Shown: positions 38,656-48,100 of the stretch, in pieces
How the letters are laid out: every line of letters begins with the position of its first letter
Numbering within the stretch: position 1 is the first letter of the stretch
Source: WGAB01 sp964406105
GTDB taxonomy: Bacteria > Hydrothermota > Hydrothermia > WGAB01
NCBI GenBank assembly: GCA_964406105.1
Contig: CAYOQK010000021.1
Span: 1-64,000 of the forward strand
DNA: 64,000 nucleotides
Reading direction: 5' to 3'
Program-made: the position numbers and the translations under genes
Notes under the pieces: model-generated
Database searches by the model: none
What the model was told of the DNA's origin: nothing
Seen by the model: only the letters and a program-made list of their open reading frames with translations

Positions 38656-41484
38656 ATGCAAAATCGGAAGATCGTGCTGCGGGGCGTGCGCGTGCACAAC
38701 CTGAAGATTGATTACCTGGAGATCCCGCGGGAGAAACTCGTGGTGATCACCGGGATCTCAGGGTCAGGGAAGTCGTCGTTGGCCTTTGATACCCTGTATG
38801 CCGAGGGCCAGCGACGGTACGTGGAGTCGCTGTCCGCGTATGCCCGGCAGTTTTTGGGGCTCATGGAGAAACCCGATGTGGATCACATTGAGGGGCTTTC
38901 CCCGGCCATCGCCATTGAACAACGCAAGGCCTCCAAAAACCCTCGGTCCACCGTGGCCACGGTCACCGAGATCTACGACTATCTGCGGCTCCTGTTTGCC
39001 CGCATCGGCGAGCCCCATTGCCCCCACTGTGGCGTTCCCTTGAAAAAGAGCACTGTGGACGAGATGGTTGATGCGGTGCTGGCCCTGCCCCCAGGGTCTC
39101 GGATCCAGATCCTGGCCCCGGTGGTCCGCGGTCGCAAGGGGGAGTACCGCGATCTGTTTGAACGACTCCGGCGCCGCGGCTTTGTGCGGGTGCGGGTGGA
39201 CGGTGAGGTGTACCTGCTGGAGGAACCCCCGGAGTTGGACCGCTACAAGATGCACACCATTGAGGTGGTGGTGGATCGCCTCAGGGTTAAGCCCGAGAAC
39301 CGCTCGCGGATCGCTGATTCCATTGAGCAGGCGCTCCGCGAGGCCCAGGGGGTTGTGAAGATCCTTACAGACGACGGAGAACGGGTGTTCAGCGAGAGCC
39401 TGATGTGCCCCAAGTGCGGGTTTTCCATGCCCGAACCCGAACCGCGAACCTTCTCGTTTAACTCCCCCTATGGGGCGTGCCCAGCGTGTTCAGGGCTGGG
39501 GGTCATCATGGAGATTGATCCCCACCTGCTGGTGACCCGGCCCGAGGCGCCGATCACCGAGGGCGCCATCCGGGTGCTGGGCGGGCCCACCTCGCCCTCT
39601 ATATGGCGGGTGGCCCGCACCCTGCGTCGCCTGGGCGTGGACCCCGATACCCCTTGGAACCAGCTGCCCAAAACGGTTCAGAACATCGTACTCTATGGCA
39701 ACGAAGAGGGCACCTTTGATTACCAAAACCCCGAGGAGCATCTCCACGTGTACAGCTTTGAGGGGGTGATCCCCCACCTGTGGCGGCGGTACCTGGAAAC
39801 CGAATCCGACTGGGTACGAGAGGAGATCGGCAAGTACTTGGTGAAGCGGCCGTGTCCCGCCTGCCAGGGGGCTCGGCTGAAGCCCGAGGCCCTGGCCGTG
39901 CGGATTCAAGGACGAAACATCGCCGAGGTCACCCGCATGTCGGTGGCCGAGGCCCTGAGGTTCTTTGAAACCCTGAGGCTCACTCCCCGCCAACGGAAGA
40001 TCGTGCACCAGGTGCTCAAGGAAATCCGGAACCGGCTGCGATTTCTACTGGACGTGGGCCTGGGCTACCTCACCTTGGACCGGCCCACGGAAACCCTCTC
40101 AGGTGGAGAGGACCAGCGGGTTCGGTTGGCCACCCAGATCGGGTCTGGGCTCACTGGGGTGATGTACGTCTTGGACGAGCCCACGGTGGGCCTGCACCCC
40201 CGGGATACCGAGAGGTTGGTGCATACCCTGCTTCACCTACGGGATTTGGGCAATACCGTTATCGTGGTGGAACACGATCCCCTCACCATCCAGCACGCGG
40301 ATTGGGTGGTGGACCTGGGCCCCTTGGCCGGCGAGCAAGGGGGGCGGGTGGTGGCCCAGGGGCCGCCGGATAAGATCCCAGAGTTTCCCGAGTCGCTGAC
40401 CGGCGATTACCTGGCCGGCCGTCGGGAGATCCCGGTGCCCGAGCAACGACGATCGCCGGGCGACCGGTTTCTGGAGATTCGTGGGGCCAAGGGCAACAAC
40501 CTAAAGGACCTCACGGTCCGAATCCCCTTGGGCCTGTTTGTGGTGGTTACTGGGGTGTCGGGGTCTGGGAAGTCCACCCTGGTGGAGGACACCCTCTATC
40601 GGGCACTCCGCCGCCATTTTCACGGCAGCGGTGAGCCTCCCCTGCCCTACGATGAACTCCGAGGGCTGGAGCACCTGGACAAGGTGGTGAACATAGACCA
40701 GTCGCCCATTGGCCGAACCCCACGCTCCAATCCAGCCACGTACACCGGGGTGTTCACCCCTATTCGGCAACTGTTTGCGAGCCTGCCCGAGGCGCGGGCC
40801 CGGGGGTACAAACCGGGCCGGTTCTCCTTCAACGTGCGCGGGGGTCGCTGCGAGGCCTGCCAAGGGGAGGGGTTCCTGCGGATTGAGATGCAGTTCCTGC
40901 CCGATGTGTACGTGCCCTGTGAGGTGTGCCAGGGCCGGCGATACAACCGGGAAACCTTAGAGGTGAAGTTCAAGGGGTTTAGCATCGCCGATGTGTTGGA
41001 GATGTCGGTGGACCAGGCCTTGGAGCTGTTCCGGGACATTCCGGTGATTCGGCGGAAACTCCAGCTCCTGCAGGATGTGGGGCTGGGGTACATCAAGCTG
41101 GGGCAGCCGGCCACCACCCTCTCCGGGGGTGAGGCGCAGAGGATCAAGCTGGCGCGGGAACTGTCCAAGGTGGCCACGGGCCGCACGCTGTACATTCTGG
41201 ATGAGCCGACGGTGGGGCTGCACTACGAGGATGTGCGCAGACTCATCCAGGTGCTTCAGCGGTTGGTGGACAAGGGGAACACGGTGCTCGTGATTGAGCA
41301 CAATTTGGATGTGATCAAGTCTGCGGACTGGGTGATTGACCTGGGCCCCGAGGGGGGCGATGCAGGCGGTGAATTGGTAGCCGAAGGGCCTCCCGAGGCG
41401 GTGGCCCAGAGTCCGCGATCCGTGACGGGCCAGTTCCTGCGGGAGGCCCTAAAGCACCAAAGCGTCAAAGCGTCAAAACGCTAA
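38656..41484 (+). CDS. uvrA: UvrABC system protein A
   Basis: 942 residues. It has two ABC ATPase modules with Walker A TGISGSGKSSL (about residue 32) and TGVSGSGKSTL, Walker B YVLDEPTVGLHPRD and YILDEPTVGLHYED, and zinc modules CPHC, CPKC...CPAC and CEAC...CEVC. It detects DNA damage in nucleotide excision repair. The first signature reads LSGGEDQRVRLA where LSGGEAQRIRLA is usual; the second is normal. The ATG at 38656 is favoured over an upstream frame because of the promoter. The last about 10 residues (KHQSVKASKR) are encoded by an AAAGCGTC short repeat. Confidence 0.96.
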   Translation: MQNRKIVLRGVRVHNLKIDYLEIPREKLVVITGISGSGKSSLAFDTLYAEGQRRYVESLSAYARQFLGLMEKPDVDHIEGLSPAIAIEQRKASKNPRSTVATVTEIYDYLRLLFARIGEPHCPHCGVPLKKSTVDEMVDAVLALPPGSRIQILAPVVRGRKGEYRDLFERLRRRGFVRVRVDGEVYLLEEPPELDRYKMHTIEVVVDRLRVKPENRSRIADSIEQALREAQGVVKILTDDGERVFSESLMCPKCGFSMPEPEPRTFSFNSPYGACPACSGLGVIMEIDPHLLVTRPEAPITEGAIRVLGGPTSPSIWRVARTLRRLGVDPDTPWNQLPKTVQNIVLYGNEEGTFDYQNPEEHLHVYSFEGVIPHLWRRYLETESDWVREEIGKYLVKRPCPACQGARLKPEALAVRIQGRNIAEVTRMSVAEALRFFETLRLTPRQRKIVHQVLKEIRNRLRFLLDVGLGYLTLDRPTETLSGGEDQRVRLATQIGSGLTGVMYVLDEPTVGLHPRDTERLVHTLLHLRDLGNTVIVVEHDPLTIQHADWVVDLGPLAGEQGGRVVAQGPPDKIPEFPESLTGDYLAGRREIPVPEQRRSPGDRFLEIRGAKGNNLKDLTVRIPLGLFVVVTGVSGSGKSTLVEDTLYRALRRHFHGSGEPPLPYDELRGLEHLDKVVNIDQSPIGRTPRSNPATYTGVFTPIRQLFASLPEARARGYKPGRFSFNVRGGRCEACQGEGFLRIEMQFLPDVYVPCEVCQGRRYNRETLEVKFKGFSIADVLEMSVDQALELFRDIPVIRRKLQLLQDVGLGYIKLGQPATTLSGGEAQRIKLARELSKVATGRTLYILDEPTVGLHYEDVRRLIQVLQRLVDKGNTVLVIEHNLDVIKSADWVIDLGPEGGDAGGELVAEGPPEAVAQSPRSVTGQFLREALKHQSVKASKR

Positions 41485-41942
41485 GTCTCATCAGAGGCCT
41501 CTTGCGCTGCCCTTTGGGCGTCGCGGGCCAACTGCTCCTTAACCCTTTCGGCCAGGTCCTTCACCGTGATCTTGCGGAGCTCGTTGGCAAACACCTCTTG
41601 CACGTGTTCCCAGGCCAGGCCCAGGGGACACACGCTGCCGTGGGGGCACTCCTCAGGATACAGGGCACAGCGGTTGAAGGACAGGGGACCCTCTACGGCC
41701 TCCAGAATGTCCAATAGGGTGATCTTGGCAGGGTCCACGGCCAACCGCAGGCCGCCCATCTTCCCCCGCTCCGTGCGCACAAAGCCCTTGGTGGAGAGGA
41801 TCAGCACGATCTTGGGCAGGTAGCTGCGCGGGATCAACTGCCGCTCGGAGATGTCCTTGCTGGAAACCACCTCGTTCTCTCCATGCATGGCCAGCTCAAC
41901 CAGGGTGCGCAGGGTGTAGTGGGTGGTCCGGGTAATATCCAT
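41481..41942 (-). CDS. Rrf2-family regulator with putative Fe-S site
   Basis: 153 residues. A winged-helix domain (residues 1-65: DITRTTHYTLRTLVELAMHG, GGLRLAVDP) is followed by three cysteines, Cys92, Cys99 and Cys105, in CALYPEECPHGSVCP. IscR has C-x5-C-x5-C; here the first gap is one residue longer, closer to neither IscR nor NsrR exactly. An Fe-S or nitric-oxide-sensing role is inferred, which would fit the nitrogen-oxide respiratory genes at 14-19 kb. GGAGGGTGCTGAT precedes the ATG. Its stop overlaps the uvrA stop. Confidence 0.87.
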   Translation of the reverse strand: MDITRTTHYTLRTLVELAMHGENEVVSSKDISERQLIPRSYLPKIVLILSTKGFVRTERGKMGGLRLAVDPAKITLLDILEAVEGPLSFNRCALYPEECPHGSVCPLGLAWEHVQEVFANELRKITVKDLAERVKEQLARDAQRAAQEASDET

Positions 41943-41966
41943 ATCAGCACCCTCCTTTCCTTGATT

Positions 41967-42031
41967 TCTGCAATTGAAAACTCAGCAATGATACCTTGGC
42001 AAATTATACATGAAATGCTTCAGGGTGTAAA
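41967..42031 (-). promoter_or_regulatory. Promoter and direct repeats upstream of the Rrf2 gene
   Basis: Minus-strand TTTACA (complement of 42026-42031), 17 bp and perfect TATAAT (42003-42008). Downstream, ATTGCTGA and ATTGCAGA (complements of 41982-41989 and 41967-41974) form a direct repeat with 15-bp period in the leader, a candidate operator. The promoter overlaps the 3' end of the methyltransferase gene. Confidence 0.65.
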
Positions 42032-42709
42032 GCTGACCCGGACCGATGTGTCGGGGGGCTTGTGGGCGATCCAAAGGCCCGCCGTACCCCCAAGCAACAA
42101 CCGCGTGTCCACCAACGCAAAGCCGGTGGCCTGCAAGAGGCCCCGAATCTCCGTGACAGGCAGCCGATGGATGGACTCAGCCAGGTACTCGTAGTCCGCC
42201 CGTGGAGCCCCCCACAGGGCCGCTAAGCGAGGCAGCAGATGCCGAAGATACAGGCTGTAGGGCCACCGTACCGGCGCCTCTGGCAGGATCATGTCCAGGA
42301 TCACCCACCTGCCGCCGGGCCGCAGCACCCGGTACACCTCGGCGAACAGCCGACGGGGTTGTGCGATGTTTCGGAGGCCGAAGAAACAGGTTGCCGTTTG
42401 GAACTGGCCGTTGGCGAAGGGTAAAGCCAGGGCATCGGCACGCACCCATTGGGCGTTGGGCCAGCGTGCCCGGGCTCGTCGCAGCATGGCTTCAGAAAAG
42501 TCCAGGCCCACGCCACCGGGCAGGCCAAACCGATGGAGCAAGGCCGCCACCTCGCCGGTGCCACAACAGAGGTCCAGCACCGGGGGCTTCAGGTATCGCA
42601 GGGTTTGACGCCGCCAGTAGTGGTCTATTCGCAGCGACAGCCGATGGTTCAGCCGCTCGTAATGGTCCACCAACCGGTCAAACATCCGTTGGATCTCAGA
42701 GGGATGCAT
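42020..42709 (-). CDS. UbiE/MenG-type methyltransferase
   Basis: 229 residues. The SAM site is VLDLCCGTGEVAALL near residue 48, followed by GVGLDFSEAMLRRAR and the UbiE-type FGLRNIAQPRRLFAEVYRVL and RPGG. The start HPSEIQRMFDRLVDHYERLN matches the family opening. It probably methylates demethylmenaquinone, supplying the quinone pool used by the cytochrome system. The ATG at 42709 is the best start; GGAGG lies only two bases away, unusually close, and a TAAGAT -10-like box lies eight bases upstream, so a leaderless mRNA is possible. Confidence 0.83.
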   Translation of the reverse strand: MHPSEIQRMFDRLVDHYERLNHRLSLRIDHYWRRQTLRYLKPPVLDLCCGTGEVAALLHRFGLPGGVGLDFSEAMLRRARARWPNAQWVRADALALPFANGQFQTATCFFGLRNIAQPRRLFAEVYRVLRPGGRWVILDMILPEAPVRWPYSLYLRHLLPRLAALWGAPRADYEYLAESIHRLPVTEIRGLLQATGFALVDTRLLLGGTAGLWIAHKPPDTSVRVSFTP

Positions 42710-42893
42710 GGCCTCCAATCTTACGGGTTTGAAAACCGCCTCGGCTGAACCCGGGAGGAACCGCGGGCCCCAGGAGCCAAGGAACAAGGCCACCCGGGTG
42801 GGGGGCCCGTGGAGCGTGGAGGTGCTATGGGGATCGGTCCTTCGCAGTAGACGGATCTTGGGGAAACCGTGGTGCGGAAGGATGCAGCCGGGC

Positions 42894-44042
42894 TCACCCA
42901 CTGGGCGATTGGATCTGCTCGTACAGTTGGAGGGTTTGGGCCACCATGCGATCTACGGAGAACTGCCGGACGGTTTCCTTGGCCCGTTTGCCCATATGTC
43001 GTCGCAGGTTTGGGTCGGTGGCGAGCCGGACCATCCGATCGGCCAGGGTCTCCTCGTCGTTGCAGGGCACCACGAAGCCGTTCACGCCGTCCTGCAGGAT
43101 CTCCGGGGCCATGCCCACGCGGGTGGTCACCACGGGCAAGCCGACGGCCATGGCCTCCAGCAGCACGTAAGGCCCCACTTCGTAATCGCTGGAGATGACG
43201 AACAGGTCAAACCCGCACAGGGCCTCTTCGGCCTTCATGAATCCGGGGAGGAAAACCCGATCCTGCAGCCCCCAGGAGTGGAGGGTTCGCTGCAGGGGTT
43301 CGGCCAAGGGCCCGGATCCCGCCAGCACCAGGGTGGTGGAGTGGGGCAGGGCCTCCAGAGCCTTGGCGAAGGCCCTAAGGAGGAGAAAAGGGTTCTTTTG
43401 GTGGTCCAGGCGACCCAGAAAGCCGATCACGAGGCCCGAGTCGGGCACGCCCCATCTCCTGCGCACGGAGCGGCAACCTGCAGGAGGGTTCAGAGGGTGA
43501 ATGCCGTGATAGATCTTGACCAGTTTTGCCGGGGGATAGCCCAGCCGCAGCGCCTCTTCCCGTTCCACCTCGGACACGGCGATCAACCGGGTGGTGAAGG
43601 GAGCCAGCAGCCTTTCCACAGCGCCGTATACCCTCCGTTTCCAACCCATCCACTGGGCCAAGGTGACGAAGGCGTGGGGGGTGTACACCAGGGGAGTTTG
43701 GCGCACGGATCGGCTTAAGAGGGCCAGCAGGCGGGTGATGCCGCCTGCTTTGCTGCTGTGGGCATGGATCACATCAAAGGGCCCTTGTTGCTGGATGTAG
43801 GCGTGGAGCCGAGCCATCGCCCGGAGATCGCTCCAGTGCGGGGCCCGTCGCATGGGCAGGGCATACGGGCGTACCCCCAGTTGTTGGAGCCTTTCCAGGC
43901 CCCGTTGCATGAGGGCGTCCATCCGCACCGGCGAGTACACCAGGTGCACCTCCACCCCGTGTTGCACCAGCCCTGTGCAGAGGTCAATCAGGTGCCGGGC
44001 TACGCCTGCCTCGGAGGCTTCCACCACGTGGAGCACCTTCAT
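42894..44042 (-). CDS. GT4-family glycosyltransferase
   Basis: 382 residues in two Rossmann halves (GT-B fold). The N-terminus MKVLHVVEASEAGVARHLID holds the acceptor domain, with HAHSSKAG typical of the family. The C-terminal donor domain has GFLGRLDHQKNP, LVLAGSGPLAEPL and the E-x7-E motif in SDYEVGPYVLLEAMAVGLPVV. It transfers a nucleotide-activated sugar, probably for cell-surface glycan. Acceptor and sugar are unknown. Confidence 0.88.
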   Translation of the reverse strand: MKVLHVVEASEAGVARHLIDLCTGLVQHGVEVHLVYSPVRMDALMQRGLERLQQLGVRPYALPMRRAPHWSDLRAMARLHAYIQQQGPFDVIHAHSSKAGGITRLLALLSRSVRQTPLVYTPHAFVTLAQWMGWKRRVYGAVERLLAPFTTRLIAVSEVEREEALRLGYPPAKLVKIYHGIHPLNPPAGCRSVRRRWGVPDSGLVIGFLGRLDHQKNPFLLLRAFAKALEALPHSTTLVLAGSGPLAEPLQRTLHSWGLQDRVFLPGFMKAEEALCGFDLFVISSDYEVGPYVLLEAMAVGLPVVTTRVGMAPEILQDGVNGFVVPCNDEETLADRMVRLATDPNLRRHMGKRAKETVRQFSVDRMVAQTLQLYEQIQSPSG

Positions 44043-44190
44043 CCTTGCTGCTCCGCCTGGGGTAGAGGTGTCCTTTGGGTCAGGAGGTTCATGTGAACAG
44101 TGTCCTTGTGGGTTTAGGCTCGTCTCCTCCGGCCGTTTCAGGGCGTTGAGGAGAGGGCCCAGTGCCTACGACCGTTTTCCGAGGCTTCCG

Positions 44191-44219
44191 ATGATATAAC
44201 CCGCCCCAGGAGCACGCAA
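44191..44219 (-). promoter_or_regulatory. Promoter of the GT4 gene
   Basis: Minus-strand TTGCGT (complement of 44214-44219), 17 bp and TATCAT (44191-44196). The resulting leader would be about 140 bases and shows no recognised riboswitch. Confidence 0.5.
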
Positions 44220-44311
44220 GGGCGCCCGGGCTTGGCTCGGAGGGAAGGCTCCGGTTCCCTGGCGGAGTAGAGCAGGAGGAGGCAGGCATCCGGTTCGGGG
44301 GTTCTGTTCCT

Positions 44312-44317
44312 TATACT
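44312..44317 (+). promoter_or_regulatory. -10 box of the YihY gene
   Basis: TATACT ends eight bases before the ATG at 44326. The -35 region is weak. It is another apparent leaderless start. Confidence 0.5.
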
Positions 44318-44325
44318 TGCTCCCT

Positions 44326-45168
44326 ATGGGATGGGAACGGGTGCGGCGTTGTCGGATCTTGCGGGCCCTGAAGGCTCTGGGGACCCTGTGGGTGGGGTTT
44401 GATCGGCGTTTAGGGCCGTTATTGTCGGCTGCTGTGGCCTTTTACTTCCTGCTGGGCCTTATCCCGGTGCTCTTCCTGACGGCGGCCGCGGCCAGCTTCT
44501 TCTTGGGCCAAAATCCTCAGGCCTTTCGGGCGTTGGAACACAGTCTCCTGGGGTTCCTACCGCCGGGTTTGGGCCGCGAGATCTTCGGCCAAATCCAAGC
44601 GGCAGCCAGCCGGTGGAAGGCCTTCGGCGCCTTTGGCATTCTGTCCCTGTTCCTGGTGGCCATGGGCCTGTTTGATGCCCTGGACGTGGGGGTAAACCGA
44701 ATGATGGACCTGCGAAAGCACGTGGGGTTCCTGCGGGGCCGGTTGCTGTCGTTGCTCTATGTGTTGGGCGCCCTGGCCTTTTTCTCCATGGCTGGAGTGG
44801 CGGATTACCTGGTGGCGGTCATCAGCCCCATGCTGCCCGTACGCCTCTGGGGACCACTGGGGCAGTTGGTGTCCTTCCTGGCCTTTAGCGTGTTCCTCCT
44901 CATCGTGTACCAGGTGTTTCCCAGCCGACGCCCGCAGTTCCGTAAGAGTGCGGGCGTGGCCCTGGGGGTATCCATCCTGTGGTTCGTGCTCCAGCGGTTT
45001 GGCACCCGGATCACCGCAGGAGTGCTGCGGCGTCAAGCCATCTATGGGATCCTCGCCGGGGCCACCATCTTCCTCACATGGATGTACCTGTTGGCCTTCC
45101 TGATCCTGATGGGGGCCCGGATCCTGGCCATTTGGAACCGGTCTTCCGCCTCATCGGGCCCCCGGTGA
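44326..45168 (+). CDS. YihY/BrkB-family membrane protein
   Basis: 280 residues with about six membrane helices. LLSAAVAFYFLLGLIPVLFL is the family start (LsAaiAfy...P). The end, YGILAGATIFLTWMYLLAFL and GARILAIW, matches the YihY/UPF0761 signature. Once annotated as ribonuclease BN, the family is not a nuclease and its role is unknown. Its 3' end overlaps the convergent gene by 18 bases. Confidence 0.88.
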   Translation: MGWERVRRCRILRALKALGTLWVGFDRRLGPLLSAAVAFYFLLGLIPVLFLTAAAASFFLGQNPQAFRALEHSLLGFLPPGLGREIFGQIQAAASRWKAFGAFGILSLFLVAMGLFDALDVGVNRMMDLRKHVGFLRGRLLSLLYVLGALAFFSMAGVADYLVAVISPMLPVRLWGPLGQLVSFLAFSVFLLIVYQVFPSRRPQFRKSAGVALGVSILWFVLQRFGTRITAGVLRRQAIYGILAGATIFLTWMYLLAFLILMGARILAIWNRSSASSGPR

Positions 45169-48100
45169 TCCCGGCGCCTCCCGGGCGATCCCCAGAGAAT
45201 CCACCTCAAAGGACAACACCAGGTTGAAGGGTTGAGGGGGCTGCTCTACCGTGCATCCCTGGGCATACAGCCAGTACACCCCGGGCTCGGCAAAGTGCAC
45301 CACCAACACCTCGTGGTTGGTGGGGGAAGTGGAACTCGCCACGGTTTCCTTTTTGGAGGGCTGGCCGTCGCCGTTGGCATCCCGGTAGAGGAACAGGTCC
45401 AGATCCAGGCCTTCGGCCTCTGGAGCCTCGGACTCTACATAGAGCAGCCGCAGGGTATCTATGACCTGAAACCGCAGGATCCAGGAGGCAGAGGGCTCAG
45501 GGGCCTGGGGGTCGTCCTGATCCACCCATTGGCGGTGGAACTGCCAGGTGGGCAAAAGGGTGAGGGGAAGGGTATCGGAGGCAGTGGTGCGGCCTGCCAA
45601 ATCGGTGAGCACCGCCACCACACGGTAGGTGCCGGGGAGCAGAGGGCCACCGGCCCCTGTGTGCAGGGTGTCGTCCACGCGGGCCTGGAGGAGCCGCCAA
45701 GGAGTGGCCTCTATGGGATGCCAGCGATCCTGAAGGGGGATCCGTCGCCACACCGAATCGCCCCGGAGCAGGCGTACCTCGGCTGTTTGGATCCCTGCCG
45801 GTGCCTGGAGGTCCACCGTCATGGGCACGGGGTGCCCGGTGGCCACCCGCAGGGATGCCAGGGAAAGGCGCACCTGGGCGGGTTCTGCCGGCACGGGTAG
45901 AGGGATGCGGGCCCGGACTCGGAGGGTCAGGTAGGGATGGGGGTTGGTCAGACGCCAGCCCTGGGCCTCGGGTTCCACCACGGGCCACCAGGGCCCTATG
46001 GTGATGGGTTGGAACAGGGTGCCCTCGTAGCCGGCAGCGCGCAGGGTGGGGCTGGAGATCCGGTACGGCCGAGAGGTGATGGGGTTGTGCACCTCCAGCC
46101 AACCCTGGCTTTCCAGGGACAGGTCGGTGACGGGGGAACGAGGCGGGGCCGGGGCCTGCCCTGGCACCTGCAGCTTCTCTTGGTACCGTTGTCCGGGCTC
46201 GTGGAGGGCGTGTTCTACCCCGGCGATGCCCAAGGGGCTTAGCACCTCTATGGCATTGCCCAATGGGGGTTGATAGCCCACGGGAAGGTGCCACCGCCCC
46301 GTGTGATCGGTGTATCCCCACACCGCCCGCATGTCGCGGCGGTTCCAGTGGCTCCGCAGAACCACCAGGGCACCGGGCACGGGGTTCCCCAGGGTGTCTT
46401 GAACGATGAAGTCCACCGAGGCGGTGTCCACGTATCGGCCGGTGATCACGAAGAGTGAATCGTCGGGTCGCCAGCCCACCACGGCGGTGATGGTTTTTTT
46501 CATCACCGAGGTGGCGGGGTGGTCAATGCCCTTAAGGGTATCCGAGTTCACGTCCAGGTGGTGCCACTGGCCGCAGCACCAGAACTCGTTCCATTGGTGG
46601 TCTTCGCCCATGTCAATGGCCACGTAGGTAGGGATCAGGGCGGTGCGGGCCAGGGCCGCGAACAGGATAGACTGTTCCCCGCAGGATCCGTAGGCTTTCC
46701 GGTAGATCACCACGGGTTGGAGGTCCTGGGTTTTGTAGCCGAAGGTCATGAAGCCGCCGGTGTTCCATCCTTGGAACAGGTACAAGTGGCGGACGGCCTC
46801 GTGCAGGGTTCGGGCCGAGGCCACGGCGTCCACCGGGGTGCGGCCGTAGGTGCTATCGCGGAGGAACAGCGTGCGCCAGAAGACCCCGCGATCGGGATGG
46901 GCGTACACGTCCTCTTCGTGCCGTAGCCAGGTATCGCGGTCTATGCCATACTCCTGCCAGCTTCGGCTCCAGTACGAAGCGTCCACCCGATAGGGGATCT
47001 CGTACAGGATACGAGGATGCACCACGTACCACCCGTAGAGGTCTGGGGGCAGGGTGTCGCCCTCGGCATACGCCACGGTGGTGCGGCCGTCAGGAAGATC
47101 CACCAGGGTGGCATAGGCCAGCAGGGTATCGGCGCGGTACACCGCCCGGGCGTTTTCCAGGAACACGTCCTCTTGGTGCAAGCGGGCCAGTACCCGAAGG
47201 ATCTCGGCCGGTGTGTGGGCCAGGCTAAAGGCCACTTCGTCCAGCAGAGCGGGCGGGGTGTGTTCCAGGAGTTCCGCATAGGCCCATAGGGTATCCGCCT
47301 GCACCCGGAGGGCCCAGCCTGCGGGGTCCAGGTAGGACCGCCGCAGGTATTCGGCCAGGGTGCGCACCGACCGCTGGGGACGGAAGTGCCAGGAGTTCCG
47401 TTCCACGAAGCGGAGCCGATGGTCCTGATGTACGGCCTCGTAGGCAAACACCCGGCCACCCAGGGTGGCCACCGCCAGATCGGGCCAGGGATCCTGGTTG
47501 AGGTGGACCACAGCGGGGATGGCCATCTCCGGGGTGGTCATTCCGAGTTCAGGTTGTTCCTGCCACAGGGTATCGTTCACCTGTTGCCAAACCCGCACGC
47601 CTCCCCGTTGTTGTCCGATCACGAGTTCGGGATCACCGTCGCCCGTGAGGTCCACGGCCACAGGGAACACGGAGCCCCGCTCCGGGGGTGGGCTTAGGCG
47701 AAGGGTATCGCCTGTGTCCAGGCGGATCACATGGCCCCAGGCGTCGCCTGCGTACCAGTGGCCGTGGATCTGCACCGGAGCCGCAAAGGCTTGAACCTGG
47801 CCCAGGAGCCGGGGAGACGCCTCTGAGGAGGCCAGAGCCCAAACCCGACCATCGGCCAGGCCTACCACCAGGTCGGGCAGGGTGTCGGGATCCAGAAAGG
47901 CATGTTGGATCACGGGGTACAGGAGCCCTTCCAACCCGAGGATCTGCCGTAGATCCAGAAGGGTGTCCACACGCCAGGTGGACTGTTGGCGGTGCAGGGC
48001 ATACACCCTTCCCTCAGGGGTGGCCAGGAAGCCTTGACGGGACGAGGTAAAGGTGAGGGAAGGGGCAAACCCCCGCCGGAACGGAAACCACACGCGGTGG

